DNA of 64,000 nt from Nitrospinaceae bacterium (GTDB taxonomy: Bacteria > Nitrospinota > Nitrospinia > Nitrospinales > VA-1), in the NCBI GenBank assembly GCA_021604505.1, contig BQJC01000002.1, positions 705,081 to 769,080 of the forward strand, read 5' to 3'. A program made the translations under genes and the position numbers. Under the pieces are notes generated by a model, which had not been told where the DNA came from, did not search any database, and was given only the letters and a program-made list of their open reading frames with translations. Of the stretch, positions 26,365-35,171 are shown piece by piece. Each line of letters starts with the position of its first letter. Within the stretch, counting starts at the first letter, position 1.

Positions 26365-28830
26365 ATGCTTCAACAATACGTTCGCAACTTCACAAACAAA
26401 GTCGTCGAAGCCCTGAACATCGGGTCCATGGAAATGATCAACCTGCATCAGGACCTGCTCACCCCGGAATTCATCCTGCTCGGACTTCTGGAGCAGGAAG
26501 AGTCCATGGTCGTCGAATTGCTGGAAAGGATCCGCCCGGACGAAAAAAACCTGCACAATGAGTTACTGGAAGCTGTTTTTGAAGCGCAAAAGGATCAGCG
26601 GAAAATAAAAGGCAAACCCATTCAGCAAATCCAGCTCGCCAAGGAAACCGAAACCCTGTTCGAAATTGCCCAGGAAGAAACAAAAAAAATGGGAGATAAA
26701 TTTATCGGTGTGGGAGCGGTTTTTCTGGCATCACTGGACCCGCGTGTCGGTAAAGTGGCGGCCATCCTCAAGGAAGCCGGCCTGCAATATGACAGGGTCA
26801 AGGAAGAATTGGAGAGCCTGCGAGGCGGACGAACCGTAGACGCCAAAGACGCGGAAGGAAGGTTCAACGTCCTGGATCAATTCACCACCGATCTCACCGA
26901 CCTCGCCCGCCGGGGCGAACTGGACCCGGTCATTGGCCGGGAAAATGAAATCAACCGGCTCATTCAAATCCTCACCCGCCGGAAAAAAAACAATCCCGTT
27001 CTGATCGGTGAAACCGGCGTGGGGAAAACCGTGATCGTCGACCGGCTGGCGCAACGAATCGTCAACGCGGAAGTCCCCAATTCCCTGCTGAACAAACGGG
27101 TCAAGGTGCTGGAAATGTCCGAGGTCATCGCCGGAGCTAAAATGCGCGGTGAGTTCGAAGAGCGCATGAAAATGGTCAAGGATGAAATCATCGCCGCGCG
27201 GGGGAACATCATTCTGTTCATCGACGAACTGCATACCATCGTCAGCGCAGGGGCCGGGGCAGGCGGGGTGGATGCGTCCAACATGCTGAAAGCCGCTCTC
27301 GCCAAAGGACAACTGCAGTGCATCGGCGCCACCACCACGGAAGAATATAAAAAACACATTGAAGAAGACAAGGCGCTGGCCAGACGGTTTCAGCCCGTTC
27401 TGGTCCAGGAACCCTCGGTGGAGCTGACCATAAAAATTCTCGAAGGACTCAAGTCAAAATACGAACAGCATCATGAGATAACTTATAAACCATCAGCGAT
27501 TGTGGCCGCCGCCAAGTTATCTGAAAAACACGTGTCCGACCGGTCCTTGCCGGACAAGGCCATCGACCTTCTCTATGAAGCGGGAGCGCAAAAGCATCTG
27601 GCCCTCATCAATGTTCCCGTTCCCATTCGCGAACTGGAAAATGAAAAAAACCATTTAATGCAGAGGCAAAATGAAGAATTCGCCAGGCAGGAATTCGAGG
27701 AGGTCGCCGAGATTCGGCAAAAAATTCTCGAACTGGATAAAAAACTCTCTGAGGAAAAAATAAAATGGCAACAGGAATTGGCTGATATTGACGCTTACGT
27801 GAGCGAAGAGGACATCGCCAACATCGTTGCCGCCTGGACAGGCATTCCAGTCAGCAAAATTCAGGAAACGGAGAAAGACAAACTGATGCGTATGGAGGAG
27901 AACCTCCACAAGCGGGTCATTGGGCAAAACAACGCCATCATCGCGGTCAGCAACGCCATTCGCAGAAACCGCGCCGGCCTCAAAGAGAAAGATAAACCGA
28001 TCGGAAGTTTTCTCTTTCTAGGGCCAACGGGAGTCGGAAAAACCGAACTCGCCAAGGCCCTGGCAGAATTTCTCCTCGACGATGAAAACCGCATCATCCG
28101 TCTGGACATGTCGGAATATATGGAAAAACACACCGTGTCAAAAATCATCGGCTCGCCGCCGGGTTACGTGGGCTATGACGAAGGCGGGCAGTTGACAGAA
28201 AAGGTCCGGCGCAACCCGTACAGCGTCATCCTGCTCGACGAACTGGAGAAAGCTCATCCGGACGTTTTTAATATTCTTCTGCAGCTTCTGGACGACGGGC
28301 GATTGACGGATGCGCAGGGTCGAGTCACCAGTTTTAAAAACGCCATCATCATCGGCACTTCCAATATCGGGTCCAAGGCGATCTCTGAAACGGAAAAGGG
28401 CATCGGGTTTGGGACCACGACGGAGACTGTAAAAAAATACCAACAGGTGCAGGCCCTGGTTTTAAGCGAAGCCAAAAAACTGTTCAAGCCGGAATTCATC
28501 AATCGTCTGGACGACCTGATGGTGTTTCACAGTCTGACAGAAGAGAACATTCGGGAAATCGCCGACCTGATGATCGACAACCTCAACAAACGCCTGACCG
28601 AACAGGAACTCCATATTGAAGTTTCCACAAAAGCAAAAGATAAGCTGGCGAAAGACGGATTCAGCGAAGTCTACGGCGCGCGGCCTTTGAAACGGCTGAT
28701 CGAGGACCAAATCGAAAACCCCATTTCGATGAAAATCATCAACGGCGAGTTCATTTTTGGAGATACCATCCGGGTCGACCTCGAAAACGATGAGTACACG
28801 TTTGCCAAAGTGACCCAACCCTCTGATTAA
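26365..28830 (+). CDS. clpC: ClpC-type AAA+ unfoldase
   Basis: An 821-residue HSP100 protein with an N domain (residues 1-140), D1 with Walker A GETGVGKT (about 215), and a short middle region containing a UVR-like segment (FEEVAEIRQKILELDKKLSE), typical of ClpC rather than ClpB. D2 has Walker A GPTGVGKT (about 553), LDMSEYMEKHTVSKIIG and the pore loop GYVG. ATG 26365 is chosen because family similarity begins there; a TTG at 26230 would overlap the deacetylase gene. Oddities: the D1 pore loop reads KMRG (Met260) where the family normally has Tyr, and GETGVGKTVIVDRL differs from the usual GEPGVGKTAI. No clpP is adjacent. Confidence 0.88.
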   Translation: MLQQYVRNFTNKVVEALNIGSMEMINLHQDLLTPEFILLGLLEQEESMVVELLERIRPDEKNLHNELLEAVFEAQKDQRKIKGKPIQQIQLAKETETLFEIAQEETKKMGDKFIGVGAVFLASLDPRVGKVAAILKEAGLQYDRVKEELESLRGGRTVDAKDAEGRFNVLDQFTTDLTDLARRGELDPVIGRENEINRLIQILTRRKKNNPVLIGETGVGKTVIVDRLAQRIVNAEVPNSLLNKRVKVLEMSEVIAGAKMRGEFEERMKMVKDEIIAARGNIILFIDELHTIVSAGAGAGGVDASNMLKAALAKGQLQCIGATTTEEYKKHIEEDKALARRFQPVLVQEPSVELTIKILEGLKSKYEQHHEITYKPSAIVAAAKLSEKHVSDRSLPDKAIDLLYEAGAQKHLALINVPVPIRELENEKNHLMQRQNEEFARQEFEEVAEIRQKILELDKKLSEEKIKWQQELADIDAYVSEEDIANIVAAWTGIPVSKIQETEKDKLMRMEENLHKRVIGQNNAIIAVSNAIRRNRAGLKEKDKPIGSFLFLGPTGVGKTELAKALAEFLLDDENRIIRLDMSEYMEKHTVSKIIGSPPGYVGYDEGGQLTEKVRRNPYSVILLDELEKAHPDVFNILLQLLDDGRLTDAQGRVTSFKNAIIIGTSNIGSKAISETEKGIGFGTTTETVKKYQQVQALVLSEAKKLFKPEFINRLDDLMVFHSLTEENIREIADLMIDNLNKRLTEQELHIEVSTKAKDKLAKDGFSEVYGARPLKRLIEDQIENPISMKIINGEFIFGDTIRVDLENDEYTFAKVTQPSD

Positions 28831-28840
28831 GAAATCCCAT

Positions 28841-29091
28841 CTTACCCTGGGAAACATCCACATGAATGAGGGTAATCTGAAAGAGGCAGGGGCGAAATTT
28901 AAAAAAGCCCTTGTGCTTGACTCAAAATTTACCAACGTCTACTTCATTTTGGGGGTATTTTGGGAGAAATGAGAGGGGCTCTAGGTGCGGCAAAATGGGC
29001 GTATGAAGAAGCCTTGCGGTTTGATCCAAATGATGCAGAGGCAAAAGAAAATCTTGAGAAGATAAAAAGAAGAATGGAGAAGGGGAAATGA
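28841..29091 (+). pseudogene. decayed TPR gene with a frameshift
   Basis: Directly after clpC, one frame reads LTLGNIHMNEGNLKEAGAKF and on to VYFILGVF, then hits TGA. A second frame, shifted at about 28955-28965 (a GGGGG/TTTTGGGA run), continues GEMRGALGAAKWAYEEAL and FDPNDAEAKENLEKI to a stop at 29089. Joined, the two give a normal pair of tetratricopeptide repeats. No start with a ribosome site precedes the first half. Best explained as the remnant of a longer TPR gene; a sequencing error in the G run is the alternative. Confidence 0.6.
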
Positions 29092-29123
29092 GCCTTTTCC
29101 TCAGCAAAACATGGAAAGTATTT

Positions 29124-29194
29124 AAATCCCCCTAGCCCCCTTTAAAAAGGGGGAAAACCTGCTCCCCCTTCCACGAAGGGGGTTGGGGGGATTT
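29124..29194. repeat. G/C-rich palindromic repeat (REP-like)
   Basis: AAATCCCCC (29124-29132) is mirrored by GGGGGATTT (29186-29194). Inside are two hairpins: CCCCCTTT-AAA-AAGGGGG, and CCCCCTT-CCACG-AAGGGGG. This is the layout of the dispersed small palindromic repeats found in many bacterial genomes. It lies between the TPR remnant and the next gene. No second copy is seen in this window, so dispersal is inferred from type. Confidence 0.6.
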
Positions 29195-29242
29195 TGATTT
29201 TCACCTTTTTTAAAGATTCCCTTAAAAATATCCCAAAAAATC

Positions 29243-29773
29243 ATGCCTCCCGAATCCATAATACAATCACCTGACAAAAAACTCGTCACCATGGCGCTGA
29301 TGGTCGCGCTGGGGGTGATTCTGCACCGCGTGGAAGCCCTGCTTCCGCTTCCCACGCCGTGGATCAAGCTGGGACTGGCCAACATCATGACGCTGCTGGC
29401 GCTGGTTTTTTTGGGCTTCAAGGAAGCTTTGATAGTCACGGCATTGCGCGTTTTTTTAGGTTCCATCATCGGCGGAACGTTTCTGGGACCGACTTTTTTT
29501 CTCAGCCTGACTGGAGGGCTCGCCGCCACCTTTCTCATGGCTCTCGTGTATGGCAGGGGACAAGGCCCATTCAGCATGATTGGCGTCAGTATTGCCGGAG
29601 CTTACGCCCATATTCTGGCAGTGACGTTTTGCGTTTATTTTATGTTTATTCCACAGGAGGCGTTTCTCAAGCTACTACCGGTGTTTTTGTCTCTGGCTCT
29701 CGTCTCCGGCCTGTTGACCGGTATCGCCGCAAATATTTTGACCCATCGCCTGGCCGCGGTGTCTTTGAGGTGA
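29243..29773 (+). CDS. Gx-transporter family / heptaprenyl diphosphate synthase component I-like membrane protein
   Basis: A 176-residue hydrophobic protein with about five or six transmembrane segments. The family signature is near the N-terminus: LGVILHRVEALLPLPTPWIKLGLANI, followed by FLGFKEAL and VFLGSIIGGTF. This Pfam group (Hpre_diP_synt_I) resembles ECF-transporter S components, and is often found near quinone or electron-transfer genes. No ECF ATPase is adjacent. The substrate is unknown. Confidence 0.8.
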   Translation: MPPESIIQSPDKKLVTMALMVALGVILHRVEALLPLPTPWIKLGLANIMTLLALVFLGFKEALIVTALRVFLGSIIGGTFLGPTFFLSLTGGLAATFLMALVYGRGQGPFSMIGVSIAGAYAHILAVTFCVYFMFIPQEAFLKLLPVFLSLALVSGLLTGIAANILTHRLAAVSLR

Positions 29774-29878
29774 AAATTCAACGTGTTTCGGACGGGACCT
29801 TCCGAGTGGGAAGAAAATCTCGCGTCTCGTTCGAAATTTTTATTAGACAAGGTGGGTTTCATCCATTACACTTTTCCC

Positions 29879-30052
29879 ATGAACCAACGAAGCAACAGCA
29901 AACTTTCCATCGTCTCCGAATTCTGGGGCTTTCTGAAGACCCGGAAAAAGTGGTGGCTGGGCCCGATCATTCTGGTCATGCTGCTCATGAGTCTTCTTAT
30001 CATTTTGAGTGAAGGAAGCGCCGTCGCGCCATTCATATATACCCTTTTTTAA
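29879..30052 (+). CDS. DUF5989-type small membrane protein
   Basis: A 57-residue protein with one transmembrane helix (WWLGPIILVMLLMSLLIILS), preceded by FWGFLKTRKKW and ending GSAVAPFIYTLF. This matches the DUF5989 pattern as I remember it. The ATG at 29879 fits that family length; the frame is open upstream to 29783 but adds no familiar sequence. It lies 15 bases before the glycosyltransferase, so the two are probably translated together. Confidence 0.7.
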   Translation: MNQRSNSKLSIVSEFWGFLKTRKKWWLGPIILVMLLMSLLIILSEGSAVAPFIYTLF

Positions 30053-30067
30053 TTTTCCTTCTTCTTT

Positions 30068-30751
30068 TTGAAACTTTCGGTCGTCATTCCGGTTTACAAC
30101 GAGGAAGCCTTCCTTCGGGACGTGGTCCACAGGGTCGAAGCGGTGGACTATGACAAGGAGATCCTGTTAATCGACGATTGCTCGACCGACGGGACCCGGA
30201 GAATTCTTGAGGAATATAAGGATCGCGAAGGATTCCAGGTTTTATACCATTCCCGCAATCAAGGAAAAGGGGCAGCCCTCAGAACGGGTTTCACCCACGC
30301 CACAGGAGACATCATCATCATTCAGGACGCCGACCTGGAATACGACCCCAAGGATTATGGCATTCTTCTGGAACCGATTCTCGACGGACGGGCCGACGTG
30401 GTGTTCGGCTCGCGGTTTCTGGGAGGGCCGCATCGTGTGCTGTTTTACTGGCATTATGTCGGCAACAAATTTCTCACCACCCTGTCCAACATGTTCACCA
30501 ACCTGAATCTGACAGACATGGAAACGGGTTATAAAGTCTTCACTAAAAAAGTAATCGACTCGATCCGTTTAAAATGCGACCGCTTCGGTTTTGAACCGGA
30601 AATCACCAGCAAGATCGCTAAGAAAAATTTCAGAGTCTACGAAGTGCCCATTTCCTACAGCGGCAGGGACTATTCGGAAGGTAAGAAAATCACCTGGAAG
30701 GATGGCGTTGCAGCTTTGTGGTTCATCGTCAAATTCCGGTTTTCCGATTGA
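30068..30751 (+). CDS. family 2 glycosyltransferase, polyprenyl-phosphate type
   Basis: A 227-residue GT-A enzyme. The start [32 protein letters not shown] and [14 protein letters not shown] (the DxD-type metal site) place it with dolichol/undecaprenyl-phosphate sugar transferases. It lacks the C-terminal membrane domain found in some members. The only start that fits the family is TTG 30068, with no good ribosome site. This hints at coupling to the DUF5989 gene 15 bases upstream. Probable role: charging a lipid carrier with a sugar for envelope glycan. Confidence 0.88.
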   Translation: MKLSVVIPVYNEEAFLRDVVHRVEAVDYDKEILLIDDCSTDGTRRILEEYKDREGFQVLYHSRNQGKGAALRTGFTHATGDIIIIQDADLEYDPKDYGILLEPILDGRADVVFGSRFLGGPHRVLFYWHYVGNKFLTTLSNMFTNLNLTDMETGYKVFTKKVIDSIRLKCDRFGFEPEITSKIAKKNFRVYEVPISYSGRDYSEGKKITWKDGVAALWFIVKFRFSD

Positions 30752-30757
30752 TCGTCA

Positions 30758-31063
30758 TCAAATCGGTTCTAAGGATTCCCCACAGAAGTCGCATTCGGTG
30801 TCCCCGGTCAGAACCACGTGACCGCATGAAGAGCAGTTTGCAAACTGCTCGTGTTCCCGGATCAATTGCCGGGCTTTTTCCGCATCCGATTTTTTGGTCC
30901 AGATGCGGACCTTGGTGAGTCCGGCCACAGGGATGGGTTCTGCATGAAACACTATGTTTTCCAGCTGGCAGGGGATGCCCGCATTTTCCAAAAATCCACG
31001 CAGGATATAAGCGTTTTCCTCCTGAAGGACCGTGAAGGCGATTTCAAGCTCTTCGATTTCCAT
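30758..31063 (-). CDS. DUF2007-type protein with zinc ribbon
   Basis: A 101-residue protein. The N-terminal 65 residues match the DUF2007 signal-transducing domain (FTVLQEENAYILRGFLENAG, with a KVRIWTKKSD strand). The C-terminus holds a CSSCGH..CDFCG zinc ribbon. ATG 31063 has GAGAGG upstream; the frame extends to 31126 without a better site. It ends 7 bases from the convergent glycosyltransferase stop. It follows the symporter gene on the same strand. Function unknown. Confidence 0.7.
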   Translation of the reverse strand: MEIEELEIAFTVLQEENAYILRGFLENAGIPCQLENIVFHAEPIPVAGLTKVRIWTKKSDAEKARQLIREHEQFANCSSCGHVVLTGDTECDFCGESLEPI

Positions 31064-31129
31064 GGGCTGCCTCTCAGAAAATGGCTGGAACAGCCATAGA
31101 TTACTCTCTTCGCCTGCAGAAACCAAGTC

Positions 31130-32488
31130 TCAATCGTATTTATCGATAGACCCGTCCCGAATTCCCTTTTCGAAACCTTTGGTTTCCCGCGCCAGGAGCC
31201 CGCTTAAAAACAGGAGTCCGATCAGATTGGGAATGGCCATCAAACCGTTCATCACATCGGAAAAATTCCACACCAGATCCAGTTTGACCACCGCGCCGAC
31301 GAAAACAAACGCCACCCAGACGTATCGGTAAAAAGGGACGAATCGTTCTCCAACCAGGTATTCAAAACATTTTTCTCCGTAGTAACTCCACCCGAGAATC
31401 GTCGAAAACGCAAAATTGACGATTCCAAGCGTCACGATCCATTGCCCCCACTCCCCGGGCAACCCGGCGGAAAAAGCCTGAATGGTCAATGCCACCCCGG
31501 TCGCTCCCGACTCCCAGACCCCGGTGGCGGCCAGCACAAGTGCCGTCAAAGAGCAGACGATGATCGTGTCGAAAAACGTTCCTGTCATGGACACCAGAGC
31601 CTGCTTGGCCGGGTGATTGGTGCGCGCCGCGGCGGCGGCAATGGGTGCGGATCCAAGTCCGGATTCATTGGAAAACAGTCCGCGAGCGACCCCAAAGCGG
31701 ACCGTTTGGGCCAGGGTCGCTCCCGCGAACCCTCCCGTGACAGCAGTGCCCGTGAACGCCTGTTGGACAATCATCTCAAGGCCCGGCACGATCTGAGAGA
31801 AATTTCTAAACAGGATAATAACGGCGCCGCCAAAATAAATCAGCACGGACAGTGGAATAATAATTGCGGAAACATGGGCGATCCGCTGGATGCCGCCTAA
31901 AATCACCAGGGCGGTCAACCCGGTAAGAAAAACTCCCACAGAAAATTTACTGCTTCCCATGACTTCCGTGATGGCTTCAGCCGTGGTGTTGGCCTGCACC
32001 ATGTTGCCAATGCCAAACGCAGCCAGCGCCCCGAACAAAGCGAAGCAGACTCCAAGCCATTTTTGACCCAACCCCTTGTCCAGGTAATACATGGGGCCGC
32101 CGGAAATCTCGCCGTTGGCGTTGACCTGGCGGAACCGGACCGCCAGAAATCCTTCGCTGTATTTGGTGGCCATGCCAAACAGTGCCGTGATCCACATCCA
32201 GAACACCGCACCCGGTCCGCCGAGAGCCACGGCGGTACTGACGCCGGCAATGTTGCCGACCCCGATCGTGGAAGCCAGCGCCGTCATCAATGCGCCAAAA
32301 TGGGAGATATCCCCCTTGCCATCGCGTTCTTTGGAAAACGTGAGACGCAGGGCGTAAATTAGACAGCGAAACTGAATGCCGCGCAGGCGGACGGTCAGCA
32401 GAATTCCGGTTCCCACCAAGAGAAACAAGAGCCAAGGGCCCCAAACGACACCGCTTAAATCTTCAAAAAAGTTGTTCACTGAGAGCAT
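31130..32488 (-). CDS. alanine/glycine:cation symporter (AGCS family)
   Basis: A 452-residue inner-membrane transporter with about ten helices, using Na+ or H+ to take up alanine or glycine. Family signatures: PGAVFWMWITALFGMATKY, GGPMYYLD, GLFSNESGLGSAPIAAAAA and FSTILGWSYYGEK. Length is typical (about 450). It is monocistronic or leads into the DUF2007 gene. Confidence 0.92.
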   Translation of the reverse strand: MLSVNNFFEDLSGVVWGPWLLFLLVGTGILLTVRLRGIQFRCLIYALRLTFSKERDGKGDISHFGALMTALASTIGVGNIAGVSTAVALGGPGAVFWMWITALFGMATKYSEGFLAVRFRQVNANGEISGGPMYYLDKGLGQKWLGVCFALFGALAAFGIGNMVQANTTAEAITEVMGSSKFSVGVFLTGLTALVILGGIQRIAHVSAIIIPLSVLIYFGGAVIILFRNFSQIVPGLEMIVQQAFTGTAVTGGFAGATLAQTVRFGVARGLFSNESGLGSAPIAAAAARTNHPAKQALVSMTGTFFDTIIVCSLTALVLAATGVWESGATGVALTIQAFSAGLPGEWGQWIVTLGIVNFAFSTILGWSYYGEKCFEYLVGERFVPFYRYVWVAFVFVGAVVKLDLVWNFSDVMNGLMAIPNLIGLLFLSGLLARETKGFEKGIRDGSIDKYD

Positions 32489-32621
32489 AAAACCGGAGAG
32501 ATTATTTTCTAAGAGGAAACCGTCTGAACGTCCTGACGTTAAACCATTCAGGAATTAGTTACAGGGAACAATACGTTAGATGAAGGGGCAACTGCAAATC
32601 TTTTGCTTTTAGCAGCGGGAG

Positions 32622-33407
32622 TTAATAATTTCCGACGCCTCTCCGTCCGGTCTCTCGACTTTCGGGTTCCGGTTTTTCAATCGTTGTATTGTTGCGACCG
32701 ATTTCTGAGGGGAGGCGGTTTGTTTGAACGGGATCTTTATCAGGCAGGGAAGCGAGCTCCGCTTCCAGCTTTTCGACGAGCTGGATTTTTTCCGAGAGTT
32801 CTCCGTTGATGCGGGATCGTTCTTTTACGAAAATCAACCGGCGCGGGTTTTCCCGTTTTTTTGCTTCGTAGTCTTTCTGCAGGCTCTTTTTGAGAAAACT
32901 TCTAATATTGTTGGAAAGTGGAGAATCGAATTTTTCGAGCTTTTTCTCCAACGCTTCCTTTGCGGGAAGAACCTCTACGATTTCGTTTCTCAGCAACACG
33001 GCATGCCGGCGTTGCGGAACATAATCTTCATATTTTTGGAAGCGCTGAATATCGCTTTTCAGGAAACTGAGAGCTTCTTCCATGACCGGCTTTTCAGCGC
33101 CCGGTTCACTGGTTTTAGGGACATCCTCCGAGGCTTCTGTGTTCCCTGTTTTTCCCGTCCCTGACGGGCCATTGCCAGGGTTCGATTTGGCCGGCGGCAG
33201 GCCGCGTCTTTTTTCGACGGTGGAGGGAGAGCGGTACTTTTCGGGAATTTTTAAAGGGTTGTCGGTGAAATGGACCTTTCCCTGATCGTCTTTCCATTTG
33301 TAAAAACTAGAAACTCCCGCAATAGCCGGAAATGCGAAAATTAAAATTCCACCGAAAATAATGACGGATTTTAGAAAGCTCATGGAAAGTTGAAGTTTCA
33401 CGTTCAT
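32622..33407 (-). CDS. exported DUF4124-domain protein
   Basis: A 261-residue protein. Signal peptide about residues 10-30 (VIIFGGILIFAFPAIAG). A DUF4124 domain follows (FYKWKDDQGKVHFTDNP, about residues 34-60), a small periplasmic domain common in proteobacteria. The rest is charged, helical and coiled-coil-like, ending in a disordered Pro/Glu/Arg tail. TAGGAG lies just before ATG 33407. Role unknown, probably envelope-related. Confidence 0.75.
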   Translation of the reverse strand: MNVKLQLSMSFLKSVIIFGGILIFAFPAIAGVSSFYKWKDDQGKVHFTDNPLKIPEKYRSPSTVEKRRGLPPAKSNPGNGPSGTGKTGNTEASEDVPKTSEPGAEKPVMEEALSFLKSDIQRFQKYEDYVPQRRHAVLLRNEIVEVLPAKEALEKKLEKFDSPLSNNIRSFLKKSLQKDYEAKKRENPRRLIFVKERSRINGELSEKIQLVEKLEAELASLPDKDPVQTNRLPSEIGRNNTTIEKPEPESRETGRRGVGNY

Positions 33408-33568
33408 GACGCTCCTATAAAGTCAGAGGGTTTTAAACTCAAAATCCAGTGATCCCGAAAAGTCAGGTTATTATAACAATACCGAACCGTCTATGCTATA
33501 ATAAAAACCTTAAGATACAAGTAGTTAACTGTTAATCAGGGGAAAAACAACCGTTCACAAAAACAGGC

Positions 33569-34006
33569 ATGGCCACATCCCAACTTTCTCACATACAGGA
33601 AAATATTTTTAAACTCAGGGAACAGGACCGGATCATTGGGGCCTATCTTTACGATGAGTTCGACGAAGCGCTGTCCAGAATCGAAGCGTTGGTCGTCGAA
33701 TCAGGGACCCTCCTGGTCCGCTACGCGGTGGTCACCATCGGAGGGATGCTCAATATCAAAGGGAAAACCGTGCTTCTTCCCATTGAGATTTGCCAGTCCG
33801 TCGATTTGGGAAAAGTGAAAACTTCCTGGCGCAAAGAGTCGCTGATGGATGCACCCACGCCGCACGACCCTGAACAGGTGACGCGCTCGGAAGAGGAACT
33901 CATCTTGGGGTATTTTGATCTGAAACCCTATTGGGCGGTCGAGCCGTCCAAGCCTGAAGAAAAATCCGACCATTTGCCTTCCGATCCGAAACCCTCAAAA
34001 GAGTGA
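33569..34006 (+). CDS. PRC-barrel domain protein
   Basis: A 145-residue cytoplasmic protein. Residues 20-120 fit a PRC-barrel: RIIGAYLYDEFDEALSRIEALVVE, then GKTVLLPIEICQSVDLGKVKTS and the closing YWAVEPSK. PRC-barrels occur in photosynthetic reaction-centre H subunits and in RNA-processing proteins; standalone ones are of unknown role. The C-terminus is acidic and disordered. Convergent with waaF (6 bases between stops). A TATAATA at about 33496 may be its -10 box. Confidence 0.65.
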   Translation: MATSQLSHIQENIFKLREQDRIIGAYLYDEFDEALSRIEALVVESGTLLVRYAVVTIGGMLNIKGKTVLLPIEICQSVDLGKVKTSWRKESLMDAPTPHDPEQVTRSEEELILGYFDLKPYWAVEPSKPEEKSDHLPSDPKPSKE

Positions 34007-34012
34007 AGCCCG

Positions 34013-35122
34013 TCACACGCCGGCGGCTTTTTTGCCTTCAATTTTTTTCATCAGCCGGGCCACCGCTTCAGCCACGTCGTTCACACTGATGTCTTCCAGA
34101 CAATACGGCTTATTGTGGGGTGAGGGTTTGCATTCCTTGAAAAATTTCTGGCGGCAGGGAGAGCATTCGAAGTTCTTGCTGACGATTTCCAGTTTCTCCT
34201 CATCGATGAATGGTCCGCTGGTGCGAGAACTTCCCGGACCAAATATGCCCACGATCGGCGTGTCCACCATGCTGGCAAGATGCATCATACCGCTGTCGTT
34301 GCCGATGAACAGATGACTTTTTTCGAGAAGTGCGGCCACCTCTCGCAAATCCATGTCAGGAGGAACGGGAACCACCTGCTCAGGAGAAAACTTTCGAATC
34401 TGCGTCAGTAATTCCGCATCCTTATGGTTGCCCAGGAGAATAATTTTAACGGAATATTTCTTTAACAGGTTCTGGCATAAAATTCCGAAACGCTCCGAAT
34501 GCCAGCTCCTTTGCGGCTTTGACGTTCCCGGATGAACCATCATCAACACCTGGTTTTTTTCCCATCCGGATCGGGACAGGAAGGCTTCCACAACGTTTTC
34601 TTCCTCATTTTTATTCAGCGGTTGGAATTTTTTTTCGTCGGGATCGGGTTTGAGCGGAGCCATGAGGTTGAAAAAATAATCGACCCGGTATTCGGTTCGT
34701 TTGGCAAGAGCCGTGACGGGAACCGGATGGGTCAGGAAAATTTCCCGGCCTTCGGTATTGTATCCTATCCGGTGTTTAGCTCCGGAAAGCGCCAGTGACA
34801 ACGCGCTGTGGATCGAATTGGGAAAAACAATTCCAAGGTCGAACTGATACTTTCTCAGTTTTACGGAGAACCGCATTCCAGCCAGAAAACCGCTCTCCGG
34901 TTTAAAAGGAAATGGAATCACCGTATCCACCGCAGGATGAGCGGACAGGAGCTGGTCGGCGGGTGTTTTTGCCACGGCCGTTATTCTCGATTGAGGATAT
35001 TTGGCACGCAGTGAATTAAGGGCCGGCAAGGCTAGAATCACGTCGCCGATCCAATTGGGCATCCACAGGAGGATGTTGTGAAAATTTTGTTCGTCCAGTG
35101 GTTTTTCCTCAGGCTCATTCAT
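34013..35122 (-). CDS. waaF: ADP-heptose:LPS heptosyltransferase II
   Basis: A 369-residue GT9 glycosyltransferase that adds the second heptose to the LPS inner core. Motifs: NILLWMPNWIGDVILALPAL at the N-terminus, MMVHPGTSKPQRSWHSERF (the heptose-nucleotide loop), FIGNDSGMMHLAS, GIFGPGSSRTSGP and a Cys-containing SPCRQKFFKECKP segment. It shows that the host has an LPS outer membrane. Last gene of a minus-strand run that begins at rho. Confidence 0.92.
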   Translation of the reverse strand: MNEPEEKPLDEQNFHNILLWMPNWIGDVILALPALNSLRAKYPQSRITAVAKTPADQLLSAHPAVDTVIPFPFKPESGFLAGMRFSVKLRKYQFDLGIVFPNSIHSALSLALSGAKHRIGYNTEGREIFLTHPVPVTALAKRTEYRVDYFFNLMAPLKPDPDEKKFQPLNKNEEENVVEAFLSRSGWEKNQVLMMVHPGTSKPQRSWHSERFGILCQNLLKKYSVKIILLGNHKDAELLTQIRKFSPEQVVPVPPDMDLREVAALLEKSHLFIGNDSGMMHLASMVDTPIVGIFGPGSSRTSGPFIDEEKLEIVSKNFECSPCRQKFFKECKPSPHNKPYCLEDISVNDVAEAVARLMKKIEGKKAAGV

Positions 35123-35171
35123 CGGCTGGAAACCTTATGCAAAAAACCTCGATTCGTTTTATTCCGTGCGA

